Source: Akkermansiaceae bacterium (lineage in GTDB: Bacteria > Verrucomicrobiota > Verrucomicrobiia > Verrucomicrobiales > Akkermansiaceae). From it: 9,035 bases of DNA. Location: contig JALOTR010000073.1 in NCBI GenBank assembly GCA_025457805.1, positions 1 through 9,035 on the forward strand. The letters are read 5' to 3'. This document shows positions 7,003 to 9,035 of the stretch, in pieces (position 1 is the stretch's first letter; every line of letters begins with the position of its first letter). A program made the position numbers and the translations under genes. Under the pieces are notes generated by a model, which had not been told where the DNA came from, did no database searches, and saw nothing but the letters and a program-made list of their open reading frames with translations.

Positions 7003-7724
7003 GTTATCACAATCAAAAAATCCATATCGCACATGACCTTCCTTCGTCTTCCGCTTCACTTGTTTGCATGTTAGGTCGCGAGCCCACTTCTAGGCCAGGC
7101 ACCGGGCATCCATGCGGAATACGATGCCGGGCTGCAGGCCCAGATGCCTTTGGAACAAGGTTGGCAAAGCCCGCCCCGATGGGCGCAGACCCATATCAAC
7201 GTCTCGGAGCGAAGACGCAGTTCAGTTCCGCCGCCGCGGAGGCGCTCTACCGGGCAAAGCTCGCCGAGGCCGGCGTGACGGTGCCGCTCGGACAGCCACT
7301 GGAGTCGGTCGAGATGAAGGGCAACCGCATCATTTCCGCGACATTCGAAACCGGCCTGACCATCAAGGACGCGATCTTCATCGACGCGACCTATGAGGGT
7401 GACCCGATGGCTGCCGCGAACGTCTCTTATACTGTCGGCCACGAACAGCGCGGCACCTATGACGTTTCGCTCGCCGGCCAATGGCAAACGGTTTCCAGCC
7501 GCTCCATCGTACCGAAGAAAGCGGAATGTGAAAACCTGTTGGTTCCCCTCAGCCTATCCGCCTCGCATGTCGCCTTCGGCTCCATCCGCATGGAACCGGT
7601 GTTCATGATCCTCGGCCAAAGCGCCGGGACCTCCGCCATAGCCATCGCGGGCAAGCAGGCTGTCCAGGATGTTTCCTATGAAAGACTGAAGGAACTGTTG
7701 CTGAAACAAGGCCAAGAACTATGA
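6999..7724 (+). pseudogene. Doubly truncated FAD-dependent oxidoreductase remnant (copy B) in a still-open reading frame
   Basis: The frame from ATG 6999 to TGA 7722-7724 encodes 241 residues, but only the part from about 7194 resembles a known protein. Bases 7194-7496 align codon for codon with 2131-2433 of copy A (303 bp each): 'YQRLGAKTQF' versus 'YQRVGKMTKF', 'AEALYR', 'TYEGDPMAAANVSY', 'GQWQTVS'. I count about 56% identity over 101 residues. The protein then jumps directly to 'SRSIVPKK', and 7491-7724 aligns with 3271-3507 at about 78% identity with one codon missing. Relative to copy A it has lost the whole N-terminal Rossmann region with the GGTPAG motif and 281 internal codons. It cannot bind FAD in the normal way and is probably dead. 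The first 65 residues, encoded by 6999-7193, are a low-complexity sequence in the wrong frame for the fragment beneath them. The next gene begins at or just after this stop. Confidence 0.85.
7033..7193 (+). pseudogene. N-terminal fragment of a secreted protein with an amber stop, fused out of frame to copy B
   Basis: In the frame of ATG 7033 the translation is MTFLRLPLHLFAC, then TAG at 7072-7074, then 'VASPLLGQAPGIHAEYDAG' and 'LQAQMPLEQGWQSPPRWAQT'. If the TAG is read as a mutated Trp codon (TGG), the first 30 or so residues make a convincing Sec signal: basic Arg, a hydrophobic core and an LGQA cleavage region. Around 7194 the coding switches to a different frame and to FAD-oxidoreductase sequence. 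The 'LEQGWQSPPRWAQT' stretch recalls the N-terminus of GH106-like rhamnosidases (a 'Leu-x-x-x-Phe-x-x-Pro-Pro-x-x-Ala' pattern just before their Trp-rich motif), but this resemblance is weak and from memory. I see the signal peptide and the stop directly; the family assignment is a guess. Confidence 0.5.
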
Positions 7725-7732
7725 CGGATTTC

Positions 7733-9035
7733 ATGAAACCTCGGAGAGCATTCCTGCCTTATCCGGGAAAGCACATGGTTGTCAGGCTCGCTCTTCTGAT
7801 GGGAAGCCTGGCCATGCCAGCCGGAGCCATCGAACCCACCAGCCACGACGCGGACATCGACCGCGCGCGCGAGGAGGTGGGGAAAACACCCACCACCGCC
7901 GAGAACTACCGCGACCGCTCGCTGCTGATGTTCCTCTGGCTCGCCGCCCTTCAACAACAGGGCGCGGACACGTATCCGTTCTTCGATATCGACAGGAAAT
8001 ACTATCAATTCGAGAACGTGATCCTCGGCCAGCAGGGTGCGGCGAGTGAGGAGGCACTGCGCGGGATGAGCCGGACCATCGACGAAGGCTTCGCCAAGTT
8101 GGAGGAGATCCAGACTAAGCTCCTTAAGGACGGCACGATTTTCAAACCTTTCACTGCCGACCCCGCGACGGCTCCCACCGGCGGCGACATGGACGCCGAT
8201 TGGCCGATGTTCCAGGGCAACAAGCACAACACAGGCCACACCACCGCGCCCGGCCCGAAGACCGGTAGGTTGGCTTGGAAATTCCCGGTGGGACTGGGCT
8301 GGTATGCGCGGCCGACCGTCGAGGGCGACCGGGTTTATGTGGCCTCGCCCGGCATGCATACCACGAGCCTTTGCCTCGACCTGGAGACCGGAAAGGAGAT
8401 TTGGAAATCGACCCAGACGCATCCGCTGTTAGGGATCTACAAATATCCGGCGATCATGTCCACGCCGGTGATCGCGGGCAACCGGATCATCCTGCGCGAG
8501 GTCAACAGCCACGGCGGCAACGAAGGGCAGGCGCGCAACCTCGTTTACCTCGACAAGAAGACCGGCAAAACGCTCGCACGGAAATTCGCGGGGCACATCG
8601 ATTACCGCACGCAGGTCGCTCCGGTGGCGAGCAACGGGAAATACACGGTCTATCCGTTCGGAGTGCACGACATCTACGGCTCGCCCGCGATCTGCCAGAA
8701 TTTCAACCGCCTGATCTGCGCGGATGTGGACAACAACCGCAGGCTCTGGGATTTCAACGTCGGCGACATCGATGCCCTCGCCGAGCCGGTGATGACGGCG
8801 GATCGCGTGCTGCAGGGCACCACCGAGGGCTACCTCTATTCGCTGAATCTTGCGGGCACCAAACATTCATTGGTCGCATGGAAATTCCATACGGAGGGTG
8901 CAGTGAATACGGCGGTCACCGTAGCAGAAGGAAACGTTTATTTCGGATCGAACGGCGGTGTGCTCTACGCGCTTAACGAATCCGATGGCTCGCCCGTATG
9001 GGAAACCCGCATCGACCCGGTCGAAAAAGGCGCGC
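7733..9035 (+). CDS. Secreted PQQ-like beta-propeller protein with helical N-terminal region (3' end outside window)
   Basis: An open frame runs to the window end without a stop (434 codons from 7733). Three in-frame starts are possible: 7721 (ATGA overlap with the previous stop), 7733 (used here), and 7775 (MVVRLALLMGSLAMPAGA, with a weak GGGA upstream). All lead into the same Sec-type signal, cleaved after 'MPAGA'. Residues about 36-150 are mostly helical and contain a charged, coiled-coil-like stretch (about 103-134, 'GMSRTIDEGFAKLEEIQTKL'). From Asp156, 'DWPMFQGNKHNTG' opens a PQQ-like propeller (PQQ_2, PF13360). Blades show the docking pattern: 'LDLETGKEIWK', 'VYLDKKTGKTLA', 'ICADVDNNRRLWDFN', 'GYLYSLNLAG', 'NVYFGSNGGVLYALNESDG'. 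No heme motif is visible. It may be a quinoprotein dehydrogenase or a non-enzymatic propeller related to BamB; PQQ ligands cannot be confirmed from this part. Confidence 0.85.
   Translation, partial: MKPRRAFLPYPGKHMVVRLALLMGSLAMPAGAIEPTSHDADIDRAREEVGKTPTTAENYRDRSLLMFLWLAALQQQGADTYPFFDIDRKYYQFENVILGQQGAASEEALRGMSRTIDEGFAKLEEIQTKLLKDGTIFKPFTADPATAPTGGDMDADWPMFQGNKHNTGHTTAPGPKTGRLAWKFPVGLGWYARPTVEGDRVYVASPGMHTTSLCLDLETGKEIWKSTQTHPLLGIYKYPAIMSTPVIAGNRIILREVNSHGGNEGQARNLVYLDKKTGKTLARKFAGHIDYRTQVAPVASNGKYTVYPFGVHDIYGSPAICQNFNRLICADVDNNRRLWDFNVGDIDALAEPVMTADRVLQGTTEGYLYSLNLAGTKHSLVAWKFHTEGAVNTAVTVAEGNVYFGSNGGVLYALNESDGSPVWETRIDPVEKGA

Noticed and set aside
7676..8422. 248-residue open frame on the minus strand
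   Set aside because: It is antisense to the PQQ-like gene, which has a signal peptide and propeller repeats in its own frame.
8275..8976. 233-residue plus-strand frame within the PQQ region
   Set aside because: Arg/His/Gly-rich out-of-frame translation. The frame beginning at 7733 carries the PQQ-like repeats and runs to the window end.
1..9035. Search for tRNA/rRNA genes, CRISPR arrays, insertion sequences, terminal inverted repeats and rho-independent terminators
   Set aside because: None found by eye. All intergenic gaps are under 70 bp and contain no GC-rich hairpin followed by a T run; the rearranged 7000-7720 segment has no transposase or inverted repeats that I can see.

Overview
The window reads as a high-GC bacterial operon segment of the Planctomycetota/Verrucomicrobiota type. 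The reasons are a DUF1501 protein, a Tat-signal beta-propeller, a secreted formylglycine sulfatase, a 'YGGTPAG'-type FAD oxidoreductase and a PQQ-like propeller, all on the + strand with gaps of 7-63 bp or ATGA overlaps, and almost no Shine-Dalgarno sequences. The phylum call is an inference from gene content; no rRNA or tRNA is present.

Layout. 1-720: C-terminal part of a DUF1501 protein, cut by the window edge. 728-1774: Tat-exported NHL-type beta-propeller. 1792-3507: complete secreted FAD-dependent oxidoreductase ('copy A'). 3517-4935: secreted sulfatase with an intact CSPTR active site. 4999-7002: two-domain secreted enzyme, with an alpha/beta-hydrolase esterase in front of a GH88/GH105-type unsaturated-uronyl hydrolase. 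6999-7724: degenerate region holding an N-terminal signal-peptide fragment with an amber stop, joined to a doubly truncated paralogue of the FAD oxidoreductase ('copy B'). From about 7733 to the window end: PQQ-like beta-propeller protein with a helical N-terminal region, cut by the window edge.

Likely joint role (inference). Sulfatase, esterase and GH105 activities would remove sulfate and acyl decorations and cleave the unsaturated uronic acid that polysaccharide lyases leave at oligosaccharide ends. This suits a sulfated or esterified uronic-acid polysaccharide such as rhamnogalacturonan, ulvan or a related glycan. The FAD and PQQ-like proteins may carry out linked oxidations, or be structural/binding propellers. 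No lyase, transporter or regulator is visible, so the substrate stays open.

The most unusual part is 5990-7724. A base-composition step falls inside the esterase-GH105 gene. It is followed by a chimeric, still-open reading frame made from pieces of two broken genes, with an internal in-frame loss of 281 codons relative to copy A. That frame is bracketed by ATGA overlaps and preceded by the only consensus Shine-Dalgarno sequence I saw in the window.
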